Shown here in pieces: positions 45,520-55,340 of a stretch of 64,000 bases of DNA. Each line of letters opens with the position of its first letter. The first letter of the stretch is position 1. The stretch is from the NCBI GenBank assembly GCA_016934415.1, contig JAFGSW010000074.1, positions 1 to 64,000 on the forward strand, given 5' to 3'. The notes under the pieces were generated by a model. The model worked only from the letters and a program-made list of their open reading frames with translations. It was not told the origin of the DNA and ran no database searches. Made by a program: the position numbers and the translations under genes. Origin of the DNA: Spirochaetales bacterium (GTDB taxonomy: Bacteria; Spirochaetota; Spirochaetia; SZUA-6; RPPD01).

Positions 45520-46833
45520 ATGAAGGAGACTCCTTTCGCGCGCGACGTCGTTGACGGCTTGATCGGCACGAGCGGCATCCGCAATGTGGGCACCGCCTCG
45601 ATCCGCGAGCTGCGGAGACTCGTCGCTTCGATCGAAGAGGCGACGGGTAAAAAATTCATCAGGATGGAGATGGGCATTCCGGGCCTGCCCGCGCCGGCGG
45701 TCGGCATTGAAGCGGAAATCGAAGCCCTGCGGAAGGGCGTCGCCTCCTATTACCCGGACATCGAAGGCATTCCCGAATTGCGTGCGGAGGGGGCGCGGTT
45801 CGTGAAAAATTTCCTGAATGTCGAATGCGCGCCGCGAAACTGCTTCGCCGCGGTCGGCTCCATGCAGGCCTGCTTTTCCACGCTTATGGTGGCCGGCCGG
45901 ATGGACAAGGCGAAGGACACGGTGCTCTTCATCGATCCCGGCTTCCCGGTGCACAAACAGATGGTGAAAATGATAGGGCTGAAGTCCGCCGGCTTCGACG
46001 TCTACGCGCACCGCGGGGAAAAATTGAAACCCGCGCTGGAATCATTTCTCCGAAAGGGGAACGTCTCGGTCATCCTCTATTCCAATCCGAACAACCCTTC
46101 CTGGATCTGTTTCACCGAGGAAGAGCTTGCAATCATCGCCGAGGCGGCGGAGAGGCACGGCGCCCTCGTCCTGGAAGACCTCGCCTATTTCGCCATGGAT
46201 TTCCGCCGGGAGCTGGGCGCGCCCCGCCGTCCGCCCTTTCAATCGACCGTGGCGCGCTACACCGGCCGATACATCCTCTTCATTTCCAGCTCCAAAGTCT
46301 TCAGCTACGCGGGCCAGCGGGTCGGCCTCCTCGTCATCCCCGACAAGGTCTTCTCCCTCGACCGGCCGGATCTCCTCGCCTTCTATCCTTCCTCCCGATT
46401 CGGGCACGCCATCGTCTACGGCTCCCTGTACGCGACCACGTCGGGCGTCACTCACTCGGCGCAGGAGGGTTTGACGGCGCTTTTACGGGCGGCGAACGAC
46501 GGAAAGCTCGATTTCGTCGAAACGGTGAAAGAATACGGGCGGCGCGCCCGCGTCATGAAGGACCTGTTTATAAAGAACGGCTTCCAGCTTGTCTACGACC
46601 GGGACGGCGATCAGCCCCTGGCCGACGGTTTCTATTTCACGGTATCCTACCCCGGGCTGTCCGGGGCCGGACTCGTCACCGAGCTCCTCTATTACGGCAT
46701 CTCGGCCATCGCCCTCGAAACTACCGGCAGCGACCAGGCGGGCATCAGGGCTTGCGTCTCGTTCGTCCTGCCCGAGAATTTTCCGGAGTTGGAAAAACGA
46801 CTCGCCCTCTTCCACGCCCACCATCAGCGGTAA
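45520..46833 (+). CDS. Class I/II PLP-dependent aminotransferase
   Basis: MEMGIPGLPAP...YSNPNNPSWICFTEEEL...ILFISSSKVFSYAGQRVGLLV. Confidence 0.88.
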   Translation: MKETPFARDVVDGLIGTSGIRNVGTASIRELRRLVASIEEATGKKFIRMEMGIPGLPAPAVGIEAEIEALRKGVASYYPDIEGIPELRAEGARFVKNFLNVECAPRNCFAAVGSMQACFSTLMVAGRMDKAKDTVLFIDPGFPVHKQMVKMIGLKSAGFDVYAHRGEKLKPALESFLRKGNVSVILYSNPNNPSWICFTEEELAIIAEAAERHGALVLEDLAYFAMDFRRELGAPRRPPFQSTVARYTGRYILFISSSKVFSYAGQRVGLLVIPDKVFSLDRPDLLAFYPSSRFGHAIVYGSLYATTSGVTHSAQEGLTALLRAANDGKLDFVETVKEYGRRARVMKDLFIKNGFQLVYDRDGDQPLADGFYFTVSYPGLSGAGLVTELLYYGISAIALETTGSDQAGIRACVSFVLPENFPELEKRLALFHAHHQR

Positions 46834-46838
46834 GGATG

Positions 46839-47011
46839 TCATTCCGAGCGAAGCGAGGAATCTCCTAACAACTAGCCGTCCAAGTAGCTCTTTTTATTCG
46901 GAGATTCTTCCCCCTCATCAAATGAAACCATGAAATACAATACCTTTCAGCTTTCAGCATGAAAGTGTTGGTACGACACGCCATACGGTATTTGGTGAGG
47001 GGCTAGAATGA
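46839..47011. repeat. GTCATTCCGAGCGAAGCGAGGAATCTC-type intergenic element remnant
   Basis: gtcattccgagcgaagcgaggaatctcc...ggagattcttccccctc...gaggggctagaatgac. Confidence 0.6.
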
Positions 47012-47062
47012 CTTACCACACATGTTTTAAGAAAATCGACGACGCAATAATGCGATTTCAAC

Positions 47063-47716
47063 CTAAGAGAGAATGTATCCCTCGCCGCGAACCTGCTCGA
47101 TCTTCAGCGCCATGAGGCCCTTGAGCTTTTTCCTCAGCGCGCAGACGTGTACGTCGACCACCCGGCTGGAGGGATTTTTCACTTTTCCCCAGATGGCGTA
47201 ATAGAGCACCTCGCGGGTCACCACTTCGCCCCCGGCCTTGAGGAGCGCCTTGAGGATGCGCGCCTCGTTGGGCTTGAGCACCGCCTCCCCGGCGGGCGTC
47301 CACACTCTGTTTGCGCCGACTTTGATCTCCCCCTCCCGGTTCGGGAGGTCGGACCCGCGGGCGGGTCGGAGAAGTCTGGTCAGCCTGACATCGAGCTCCG
47401 CCAGGTCCCACGGCTCCTTCAGGAAATCGCGGCACCCCAGACCGAAGGCATCCGTCAGGCGTCCCGGCGGACCGTACGCGATGACGGGCAGCCAGGTGTC
47501 GGGGCGCGCCCGGTTTCGGAAGAATGTTTTCAGGGACTCGAACGGCACGATGTAGCAATCGAACTCATGTTCGGGCAGGGGCGTCTCGCTGCATTCGAAC
47601 GCGTAATGCCGGGAATGGCCGTAGTATACTTTCACCTTTTCGGCGAGGAGGAGCCTTTCGAAAACGAAATTGACGCGGAGTCTGTCAGGTTTCCGATTTT
47701 CCGGTCTTGTCTTCAA
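47063..47716 (-). CDS. OmpR-type winged-helix regulator with atypical receiver-like N-terminus
   Basis: LKPNEARILKALLKAGGEVVTREVLYYAIWGKVKNPSSRVVDVHVCALRKKL...IEQVRGEGYIL. Confidence 0.85.
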   Translation of the reverse strand: MKTRPENRKPDRLRVNFVFERLLLAEKVKVYYGHSRHYAFECSETPLPEHEFDCYIVPFESLKTFFRNRARPDTWLPVIAYGPPGRLTDAFGLGCRDFLKEPWDLAELDVRLTRLLRPARGSDLPNREGEIKVGANRVWTPAGEAVLKPNEARILKALLKAGGEVVTREVLYYAIWGKVKNPSSRVVDVHVCALRKKLKGLMALKIEQVRGEGYILS

Positions 47717-48386
47717 TCTGCATTTTCGCCTTGAGTTCGGCGAGCATGGCGTCGGTCGACGTGTCGCCGGCCTCCAGCGCCTTGAACTGTTTTTCCAGGT
47801 CTCCGTCGGCGGTGAAATCCTCGATCTCGGCCATGGCGTCGGCCTCGGCCTCGATCTTGTCCACCTTGGCCGCCATGCGGTCGAAGACCTCGAAGGCGCC
47901 GGTGTCCGAGAGGTTGCCCATCGTCTTCTGGATCTGCCTCTGGGCCTCGGCGCGCTTGGCGCGGGCGATGAGGAGGTTCTTCTTGCGGCCGGCCTCCTCG
48001 ATCTTCCCCTGCAGCTGGCGGAGGGAGCTCTTGAGCTTCTCCACCGCGGCGTGCTGGGACTCCCACTGTTCCTTGTATTGCGTGGCCAGGCCGGCGTATT
48101 CCTGCTTGCGGAGCAGGGCTTCCTTGGCGAGGTCGTCCTTGCCCGCCCTCACCGCCAGCATCGCCTTTTTCTCCCAGTCCTGGGCCTGCGCCAGCTGGTC
48201 CTTCATCTGCCGTTCCAGGCGTTTTTCGTCCGCGATGGCGGAGGCCACGCTTTTCTTGGACTCGATAAGCTGCTCGTTCATTTCGATCATGATCTGGTTG
48301 AGCATCTTTTCCGGGTTTTCCGCCTTGCTGATCAGGTCATTGATGTTCGCCTTTAAAATATCCGAAAAGCGTTTGAAAATTCCCAT
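47685..48386 (-). CDS. PspA/IM30 family envelope-stress protein
   Basis: MGIFKRFSDILKANINDLISKAENPEKMLNQIMIEMNEQL... Confidence 0.94.
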   Translation of the reverse strand: MGIFKRFSDILKANINDLISKAENPEKMLNQIMIEMNEQLIESKKSVASAIADEKRLERQMKDQLAQAQDWEKKAMLAVRAGKDDLAKEALLRKQEYAGLATQYKEQWESQHAAVEKLKSSLRQLQGKIEEAGRKKNLLIARAKRAEAQRQIQKTMGNLSDTGAFEVFDRMAAKVDKIEAEADAMAEIEDFTADGDLEKQFKALEAGDTSTDAMLAELKAKMQIEDKTGKSET

Positions 48387-48397
48387 TTCAAAGCCTC

Positions 48398-48781
48398 CTA
48401 TTTCCTGTATTCCTGAAGCACCGGGTAGTGCGAGGTGAGCGCGAATCCGATCGCGTCGAGGGTCGCCTGCAGCTCCTCCAAGTCCATGGTTTCCGCCACC
48501 AGCGTGTTGATGATGATGACATTGGCGCCGTCGATCGCGTACGCGCCGTGCAGCATGTCCGTCGAGTTCAGGGTGAGAAGCTTCTCAAACAGCTTTTCCC
48601 GATTGCCGGCGGGAACCTCCATCACCTTGACCCGGACGATGATCACCGGATCGATCGCCGCCACGACCACGTTTTCGATCCCTTTGGCCAACCCTTTGAT
48701 GACCCAGGTGTTTGATGAAAGCTCCTCGTAATTTAGAGAGAGTTTGTTCAGGTAGCTTACCAGTTTCTCTTTGCTCTCCAT
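48398..48781 (-). CDS. YbjN/T3SS-chaperone-fold-like protein
   Basis: LVSYLNKLSLNYEELSSNTWVIKG...REKLFEKLLTLNSTDMLHGAYAIDGANVIIINTLVAETMDLEELQATLDAI. Confidence 0.7.
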   Translation of the reverse strand: MESKEKLVSYLNKLSLNYEELSSNTWVIKGLAKGIENVVVAAIDPVIIVRVKVMEVPAGNREKLFEKLLTLNSTDMLHGAYAIDGANVIIINTLVAETMDLEELQATLDAIGFALTSHYPVLQEYRK

Positions 48782-48824
48782 ACGCGCCCCTTTTTAATAA
48801 TATAGTACCGAATAGGCTCTTCGC

Positions 48825-49376
48825 TTAGCCGAGGAACACCTGTCCGGAATCGTCGATGACCAGAATGGTTTTACATTCCGAACAGCGAAAGCGTCCGGCG
48901 CGCGTCGCTTTGAGCTTTTTGGAGCAAATGGGGCAGGTGAGCACTTTGGGGAAAATCGCGTTCGCTCCCCCGGTTCCGGTCTGGGAAAAGAAGGCGACCG
49001 CGTCCTCAAGCGTTTCCTTGATATTAAAAAACTGCGAAAATCCCAACAGCTGGAAGACTTCATATACTTTCGGCTGGATGTCCAGAAGGACGAGATCTCC
49101 GCCGCGCGGTTTGACGGCTTTGAGGAAAAACGTGAAGGAGCCGATGCCGGTGCTCGAAACGTAATTGAGTCCGCCGCAGTGGAAGACGAGCCGGATGAAA
49201 TTCTTGTCGATCGCCTTTGAAATCCGCTTCTGGAAGAGGTTGGAATTATAGGTGTCGATATATCCGCTCAGGTAGAGAACGAGACAATTCTCGACGTTTT
49301 CGATTTTCTGAAGCCGGATTTTTAAGCTTTCATCCTTTTCGTCATCGAAACCTTGGATAATCTCATTGTTATTCAT
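48825..49376 (-). CDS. STAS-domain protein with C-terminal zinc ribbon
   Basis: CLVLYLSGYIDTYNSNLFQKRISKAI...LNYVSSTGIGSFTFFLKAVKPRGGDLVLLDI; C-terminal CPICSKKL...FRCSECK. Confidence 0.88.
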   Translation of the reverse strand: MNNNEIIQGFDDEKDESLKIRLQKIENVENCLVLYLSGYIDTYNSNLFQKRISKAIDKNFIRLVFHCGGLNYVSSTGIGSFTFFLKAVKPRGGDLVLLDIQPKVYEVFQLLGFSQFFNIKETLEDAVAFFSQTGTGGANAIFPKVLTCPICSKKLKATRAGRFRCSECKTILVIDDSGQVFLG

Positions 49377-49725
49377 ATCCGCTTATCCTTTTGGAAGAAT
49401 AATCCGCGACATCAGAATCGAAAATCTCGGATGCCGTTTCATGTATAGAAAAATCGATCATACCGCAATCCTGATCGGCATCATCGATTCTTCACCCCGG
49501 ACACAAACTTCCCGCACGTAAACTTCATTTCCGCCGTTAATTCCCCCTATCCCCGGCGGTATTTACCTATTATAATACCATTTGACACTTTGTCAAAGGG
49601 GAAAGGCGACTTTTTCCCCTTTTCCCAAGAATTATATCGAATGAATTTTTATTTGCAAGCGTTTATTAAAAAAAACCCACACTCCGATATTGGAATAAAA
49701 TCCCTACTACGAAGCGGGAAAGATC

Positions 49726-50532
49726 ATGAGGAAAGAAGAAAATACGATCGATTGCCTCGGTAAAATCTGCGCCGTTCTCGTCAAACCAAAAGAGCCCCGG
49801 AACGTCGGGTTTGCGTGCCGGGCGCTGAAAACCATGGGGATCACCCGGTTGCGCATCGTCGGATCGCCGTCGTTTGATTTTAAACGGGCGGCTGTCACTG
49901 CCGTCCATGCCAAGGACCTGCTCGATCCTGCCCAAATTTACCCGTCTCTGCCGGCAGCCCTTGCGGACGTATCGCTGGCGGCCGGAATCACGCGGCGCCG
50001 CGGGAAAATGAGGAAATCGCACTCCCTCCTGCCCGAGGATTTCGCCCGCCACGCCCTGCAGATTAAAACGGGAATGGCGGCCATGGTCTTCGGCACCGAG
50101 GAATACGGCTTGACGGACGAAGAATTGTCGTACTGCAATTGCGCCGTGCACATCCCTTCCTCGCGGTTGTTCCCTTCGCTCAACCTTTCCCACGCGGTGC
50201 AGATACTCGGGTACGCGTTTTTCAGGGAAGCGGAGAGCTCCTCGATCCCCCGCTTCCGCCCCATCGACGGCCGCCAGCTGGCGCTTCTCGTTTCGCACAT
50301 CATTGAATACCTGCGCCCGCTCAACTATTTCAAGCTCGCGGAAGCGCAAAGCCTGAGCGTCCTGCTCGGGGACGTGTTCGCCCGGGCCTGCCTGTCAAAA
50401 GGCGAAGCCAGGAGACTTGAGAGGATTTTTCAGAAAATCAATGGGTTGTTCATCCGCCAAAAGAAAAAAGCGATGCCGTCCAGATTGACAACAGGAGCCA
50501 AACTTGATACGTTAAAAAACGCGGGCGATTAA
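49726..50532 (+). CDS. TrmH-family RNA methyltransferase, TrmJ-like
   Basis: ICAVLVKPKEPRNVGFACRALKTMGITRLRIV...MVFGTEEYGLTDEELSYCNCAVHIPSSRLFPSLNLSHAVQILGY. Confidence 0.9.
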   Translation: MRKEENTIDCLGKICAVLVKPKEPRNVGFACRALKTMGITRLRIVGSPSFDFKRAAVTAVHAKDLLDPAQIYPSLPAALADVSLAAGITRRRGKMRKSHSLLPEDFARHALQIKTGMAAMVFGTEEYGLTDEELSYCNCAVHIPSSRLFPSLNLSHAVQILGYAFFREAESSSIPRFRPIDGRQLALLVSHIIEYLRPLNYFKLAEAQSLSVLLGDVFARACLSKGEARRLERIFQKINGLFIRQKKKAMPSRLTTGAKLDTLKNAGD

Positions 50533-50594
50533 CTCAGCGGGAGAGTGCTACCTTCACACGGTAGAAGTCACAAGTTCAAATCTTGTATCGCCCA
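50523..50594 (+). tRNA. tRNA-Val (CAC anticodon)
   Basis: GGGCGAT...CTACC-TTCACAC-GGTAG...ACAAG-TTCAAAT-CTTGT-ATCGCCC-A, then T-run. Confidence 0.92.
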
Positions 50595-50872
50595 TTTTTT
50601 TTTGAGTACAAAAATCTACAACCTGTTGTTTTTTAATAGGTGAATATTTTCACTCATCCTCATTACAAACGGAAGAAGGTGAATTTTCATAGTAATTTTT
50701 GAATTTTATTGTATAAAAAATTAGACTTTTTTTAGATTTTGATGATAACAAAATTCAAGCAGAAATTAAGTCTATATACATTAAAGAAATATATTTTCCT
50801 CTCTGACCCAGCCTTAGGTACGAATCTTGCAGCTATTATTTCTGGTTATTTAGAGTATTTTATAGCTATGGA

Positions 50873-51526
50873 TTGGGAATGGATAGACTAAATTCGACAA
50901 TAACAATAAAAACCGAAGGACGACTCGCAGAATTATTAACCGGAATAAAAGGTGAATTGGTCAGAAAGTTGCTTCATTTTCTCGTCGCCATCGTACCTTT
51001 TATGGCAATGATCGATAAAACCTTAACGATGCTCCTCCTGGGAACGGGGATTTTATTTTATACCGTCATGGAAAAACTCAGACAGGAAGGGGTATACGTC
51101 CTCATCATTTCGGATGTAACGGTTTTCACCTCGCGTGAAAAGGAGAAGGGGAAATTCGTCCTCGGTCCGGTCACATTAGCCCTCGGCGCCATGCTGGCGC
51201 TGGCGCTTTACCCGGAACCGGCCAGCCGGATCGCCATCTATGCCCTGGCCTTCGGCGACGGCTTCGCCAGCCTGGCCGGTAAATTGATCGGCGGCGTCAC
51301 GCTCCCTCTTACGAGGGGGAAAACGCTGGCCGGAACCCTCGCCTGTTTCCTCACGGTGGGACTGATCGCTTTCCGCATTCTGGGGAATCCGCTGTATGCC
51401 CTCCTCATAGGCGTCGTGGCCGCCTTCCTTGAGGCCCTGCCGACTGAAGATCTCGACAACATCCTGCTGCCGATGGGCACGGGACTCTTCGTTTCCGTGC
51501 TGCTCGGTCTTTTCCCGCTCGGCTGA
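50873..51526 (+). CDS. Phosphatidate cytidylyltransferase/dolichol-kinase-like membrane protein
   Basis: GELVRKLLHFLVAIVPF...AIYALAFGDGFASLAGKLIGGVTLPLTRGKTLAGTLACF...AFLEALPTEDLDNILLPMGTG. Confidence 0.85.
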   Translation: MGMDRLNSTITIKTEGRLAELLTGIKGELVRKLLHFLVAIVPFMAMIDKTLTMLLLGTGILFYTVMEKLRQEGVYVLIISDVTVFTSREKEKGKFVLGPVTLALGAMLALALYPEPASRIAIYALAFGDGFASLAGKLIGGVTLPLTRGKTLAGTLACFLTVGLIAFRILGNPLYALLIGVVAAFLEALPTEDLDNILLPMGTGLFVSVLLGLFPLG

Positions 51527-51658
51527 AGCCCGCTTTATACAATCATTTTCCCGTCGCTCGCGATTCTTCCAGAGGCGTCTTAAACCGTCACTCGTTTCAT
51601 CCATCGCCGATAAAAATGATCCGATCGGCGCGTCTTAACCAAGACCGCGCGGATACGC

Positions 51659-52483
51659 TTAGGTAAGCGTGAATTGGGACTTATACCCGAAATAAGCCGC
51701 CGCCGCGCCGCCCGCAAAGAGCACGCCCCCGCCGACGAGCGGAAGCGGTGAGAGGGCGAAGATCGTCATCTCCCTGGCCAACAGCATGGCCAGGATTCCC
51801 GCGAACGTTAAAAAGGCCCTGCCCCGCGCGACGGAGATGATATTATTCACGATGAGCAGCGCCGCGAGACTGACGTAGAGAATAAACACTCCCAGCTCGT
51901 CGTTCAACTTGAACATGCCGCTTGTCAAAAGCAGCTGGGGATCGAAAGGAAGGCTGAAGGTGAGCAGAAAGGATACGAGGATCATGGCCGCCACGACGAT
52001 CCCGTATTTCTGATATTGGAAATCCAGGGCGTAGAGGCTGCCGAACAGGAGCGAGAGAAGCCCGAACATCCGACTCCCGAATACGATGCGCGACAAAATA
52101 ACGCCGATGAGAGGCGACGCATGCCACAGTTGCAGGTTGAAAATCGCCAAACGGAGGGTTTCGGGGAGCAGGGAAAAAAGAAAAAGCGAAAGGAAAAAAA
52201 GCTCCCCCTGCCCGGTGGTCCTGAAGAAAGTCCTGTAGAGGACGAATCCGACGATCCCGACGACGGCCAGGAGTCCCATGCCGGCCACGCTCGACGTCTC
52301 CCCGAACGGCGTGATGGTGTAGACGAACCAGAACGGCTCGGATTCGAGAAAAGCGGGATGCAGGCCGTTCGCGCCGAAGACAAGGCAGACGGCGGCATTG
52401 ACGCAAAACCCCGCGACCAGGCACAGGCCGAAGATGAAAAAAAGATTGAGCAGCGAAATCCTCGTGCTGAACGCCATATACAA
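51659..52483 (-). CDS. Multi-pass membrane protein, unknown function
   Basis: Alternating hydrophobic segments across 274 aa. Confidence 0.65.
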   Translation of the reverse strand: MYMAFSTRISLLNLFFIFGLCLVAGFCVNAAVCLVFGANGLHPAFLESEPFWFVYTITPFGETSSVAGMGLLAVVGIVGFVLYRTFFRTTGQGELFFLSLFLFSLLPETLRLAIFNLQLWHASPLIGVILSRIVFGSRMFGLLSLLFGSLYALDFQYQKYGIVVAAMILVSFLLTFSLPFDPQLLLTSGMFKLNDELGVFILYVSLAALLIVNNIISVARGRAFLTFAGILAMLLAREMTIFALSPLPLVGGGVLFAGGAAAAYFGYKSQFTLT

Positions 52484-52569
52484 AGTTATAATGGAAATTT
52501 TAAATGTGGGAAAGCGGGAAATCGGGCGATTGAAAAACCATTACAGAATTTATCAAAAAAGACGATATT

Positions 52570-53283
52570 TTGATTGAGGTAATATTAATGCGGAAAGCGT
52601 TCCTGCTTATACTCATCTCATGCGCGGGCGTTCTGAAGCTCTTCGCCGGAGATACGGCCCGCTTCCTCAATCTGGGATTTTCCGACGATTCGCGTTATTT
52701 CATGTTCGGTCAATACGGTATTGCCTCGGAGACCGCCAAACCGTTCGCCGATTGCTACATCGTGGACATAGCGAAAAACGCGTATGTCCCCAAGGGGAAA
52801 ATGAATGAAACATTCGACACGCGGCAGGAAGCCGGCAATGACGGGTTGGGCGGGATTCTCAAGATCGTCGAAAAAAACCGTTCGCTGCTGCAGAGCTACG
52901 GGATCAATCATCTCCTGACCGGCCGGATCGTGTACGTGCTCATCGACGGTCAAATCCCCATTTCATCGCTTGAGTTCCGGGATTTCTCCCAAAAAAACCT
53001 CTATGCGGTGAAACTGATGCAAACCCAAAGGGGAAGCGGGACCTCCGTTTCCTCGAGTTTCTCGATCGAGGTGACGGTGACGTCGTCCGCGGGCAAGAAG
53101 TCGACCTACACGATCGGTCATCCGGAATATTTTCGAAAAGGCGTCAAGGAATACCGCATCAAGTACCTCCTCCTTGCGCCGGACGGGAAATCGCCCATTT
53201 TCGTGCTGGAGAAATCGATCATCGGGGCGGACGGCGAAAGCATCCGCTACATGGTGGAAACGAAAAGAATCATCGATCCCTGA
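52570..53283 (+). CDS. Predicted secreted protein (DUF2259-like)
   Basis: GDTARFLNLGFSDDSRYFMFGQYGI...FADCYIVDIAKNAYV; signal peptide. Confidence 0.75.
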   Translation: MIEVILMRKAFLLILISCAGVLKLFAGDTARFLNLGFSDDSRYFMFGQYGIASETAKPFADCYIVDIAKNAYVPKGKMNETFDTRQEAGNDGLGGILKIVEKNRSLLQSYGINHLLTGRIVYVLIDGQIPISSLEFRDFSQKNLYAVKLMQTQRGSGTSVSSSFSIEVTVTSSAGKKSTYTIGHPEYFRKGVKEYRIKYLLLAPDGKSPIFVLEKSIIGADGESIRYMVETKRIIDP

Positions 53284-53480
53284 CCTCTCCTCCGCGCACT
53301 CCATCTTTTATCCGTATCTTCCAAATCGATAATCGCCGATTCCGCATGGCCGCGGCTTGACAAGCGAACGGGAAAGAATTGTAGTGTAAGCAGCGCGGGG
53401 AAACCCGCGAAAACGTGTTATTCGCGCGCGATGACGATACATTTAAAGTACGACCGAAGACGCGAGGAGTTGATGCCGCC

Positions 53481-55151
53481 ATGACGAGGATACGATTCGG
53501 AATTTTTATCGTCGGTCTTTTTCTCTGTTCCTCAACCGGGATATTCGCGCAGCTTGTGATCGACCCGCAGGACGGGCTGTACGAGCATATCACCGTCTGG
53601 GAGTCGAAGGGGTACGTTATGAGCCTGCCGCTCCTCCGCCCCTACCCGATCAATCTCCTCATCAAAATACTGAAGGTCGTGGCGGAAAAGGGCGACGACG
53701 TCGAGCGGGAGATCGCGCAGCGGTACCTGGACGGGTTGCGGACCGAATTGACGAAAACCGCCCCGGACAAGCTGCTCCCCTCGCCCTTCGGCGTCCGTAT
53801 CGGCAACGGTTTCTGGACCGATTTCGAACATTACCTGTACGACTGCCGGCCCTTCGTCACGGCCCAGGGTTCGTACGGCATCCTGTCGTTCTCGGGCCTC
53901 GCCACCATCGGATTCCAGCTCTCCAATGGATATCCCGCTCCCGCCTACACTCAAATCTCGGACGAGGCGCAGTCGGGCGGCGGAAGCGCCGTCATCGGCG
54001 GGGTCGACTTCCAGGGCCGCAACATCGGCCTGGGCGGCGTCTTCGTGGGGACTGAGAACATCTGGCTCCAGGCCGGGATTTTTAGATCGTCCATCGGGCC
54101 CTTCTTCGACAATGGGGTCGTCCTGGGACCGCAATGTCCCGGGGCGGGTCATATTTCCTATACGTGGAATATAGACTGGTTCAAGTTCACGTCCATCCTC
54201 CTCATCGTTAATCCCGCTTTCGTGGAGGATCCCGCTACCGGGTTAAAAACGCCCATTTCAACGATCAACACGCCGGGCTCCAGTCACACGTTATCGTTCG
54301 AAAAATACATCGTACTCCATTCCTATACCTTCCATCCATTCGATTGCTGGACGTTCGGCATCCTCCAGTCGATCGTGTTCGGCGGCGGATTCAACCCCGC
54401 CTACCTCTTCCCGCTCCAGCACCTGCCCTTCACCTCGCTCCTCTTCGGCGAGCACGACAGCTCGTATTTGGGGTTCTACTCGAGCCTCAAGCTTCCGCTC
54501 GGCCTGCGCTTCGATTTCATGTTCTACCTGGACGATTTCAATTTCAACAAATTCATCGGGGGGGACGGGACCTTTTTCGACCTCAACTCGGGGCAGAACA
54601 AGTTCGCGCTCCAGGCCGGGCTGTCATGGACGCCCCGCATCCAGGGTCTGCGGCGCGTGAGCTTCGATTACACCATGATCACGCCCTACACCTTCACGCA
54701 GGACTCCACGGCCGTGGTCAATTACCTGAACTACGTCCACGAGGACTCGGGTATAGGCACGATCCTGCAGCCCAATTCGGACCGGCTCAACCTCACGGTC
54801 GCGCTCCAGCCCGCGCCCTGGCTCTCGATCGATTGCTTCTCGCGCTTCATCCGCCACGGGAACGCGAGCGAGGGGGTGCCGGGCCTCAACGGCAACGGCG
54901 ACTATTGGGACGACGGAAGAGATGAGAACGGAGTCGTTTATTTTTATGGTCCGATGCGCTTCCTTACCCAGAGCGTCCTGGAGATGATCCTGCAGATCGG
55001 CCTTTCGGCGAAATTTCAGATCAGGCTCGGGTTCGCCCTCCTCGACCTCGGCGTCGGCTACGTCTTCGAATACGGGTGGAACCGGAACCTCGTCGCCTAC
55101 AACGACGGCGCGAAGCATTACGTGAATCTCAAGGTCGGGATCGAATTCTAG
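53481..55151 (+). CDS. Predicted outer-membrane beta-barrel protein
   Basis: Signal peptide, alternating aromatic/polar strands, C-terminal HYVNLKVGIEF. Confidence 0.75.
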   Translation: MTRIRFGIFIVGLFLCSSTGIFAQLVIDPQDGLYEHITVWESKGYVMSLPLLRPYPINLLIKILKVVAEKGDDVEREIAQRYLDGLRTELTKTAPDKLLPSPFGVRIGNGFWTDFEHYLYDCRPFVTAQGSYGILSFSGLATIGFQLSNGYPAPAYTQISDEAQSGGGSAVIGGVDFQGRNIGLGGVFVGTENIWLQAGIFRSSIGPFFDNGVVLGPQCPGAGHISYTWNIDWFKFTSILLIVNPAFVEDPATGLKTPISTINTPGSSHTLSFEKYIVLHSYTFHPFDCWTFGILQSIVFGGGFNPAYLFPLQHLPFTSLLFGEHDSSYLGFYSSLKLPLGLRFDFMFYLDDFNFNKFIGGDGTFFDLNSGQNKFALQAGLSWTPRIQGLRRVSFDYTMITPYTFTQDSTAVVNYLNYVHEDSGIGTILQPNSDRLNLTVALQPAPWLSIDCFSRFIRHGNASEGVPGLNGNGDYWDDGRDENGVVYFYGPMRFLTQSVLEMILQIGLSAKFQIRLGFALLDLGVGYVFEYGWNRNLVAYNDGAKHYVNLKVGIEF

Positions 55152-55340
55152 GGGGTACTACGGATTCAAGCGCGCACGCTGACCGCGCGCGCTGACGCGG
55201 ATGGAGAGGGGAGAAAGCCGAAAATCGAATTCCGGCTCACTCGGCTCCACTCCATCGGTTGTTGTTCAACCCGTCGCCGTTTTCATCGTCATTCCGGTTT
55301 CACAGGCATCATAACAAGCGTCCACTCCACTCTTTTCCAA

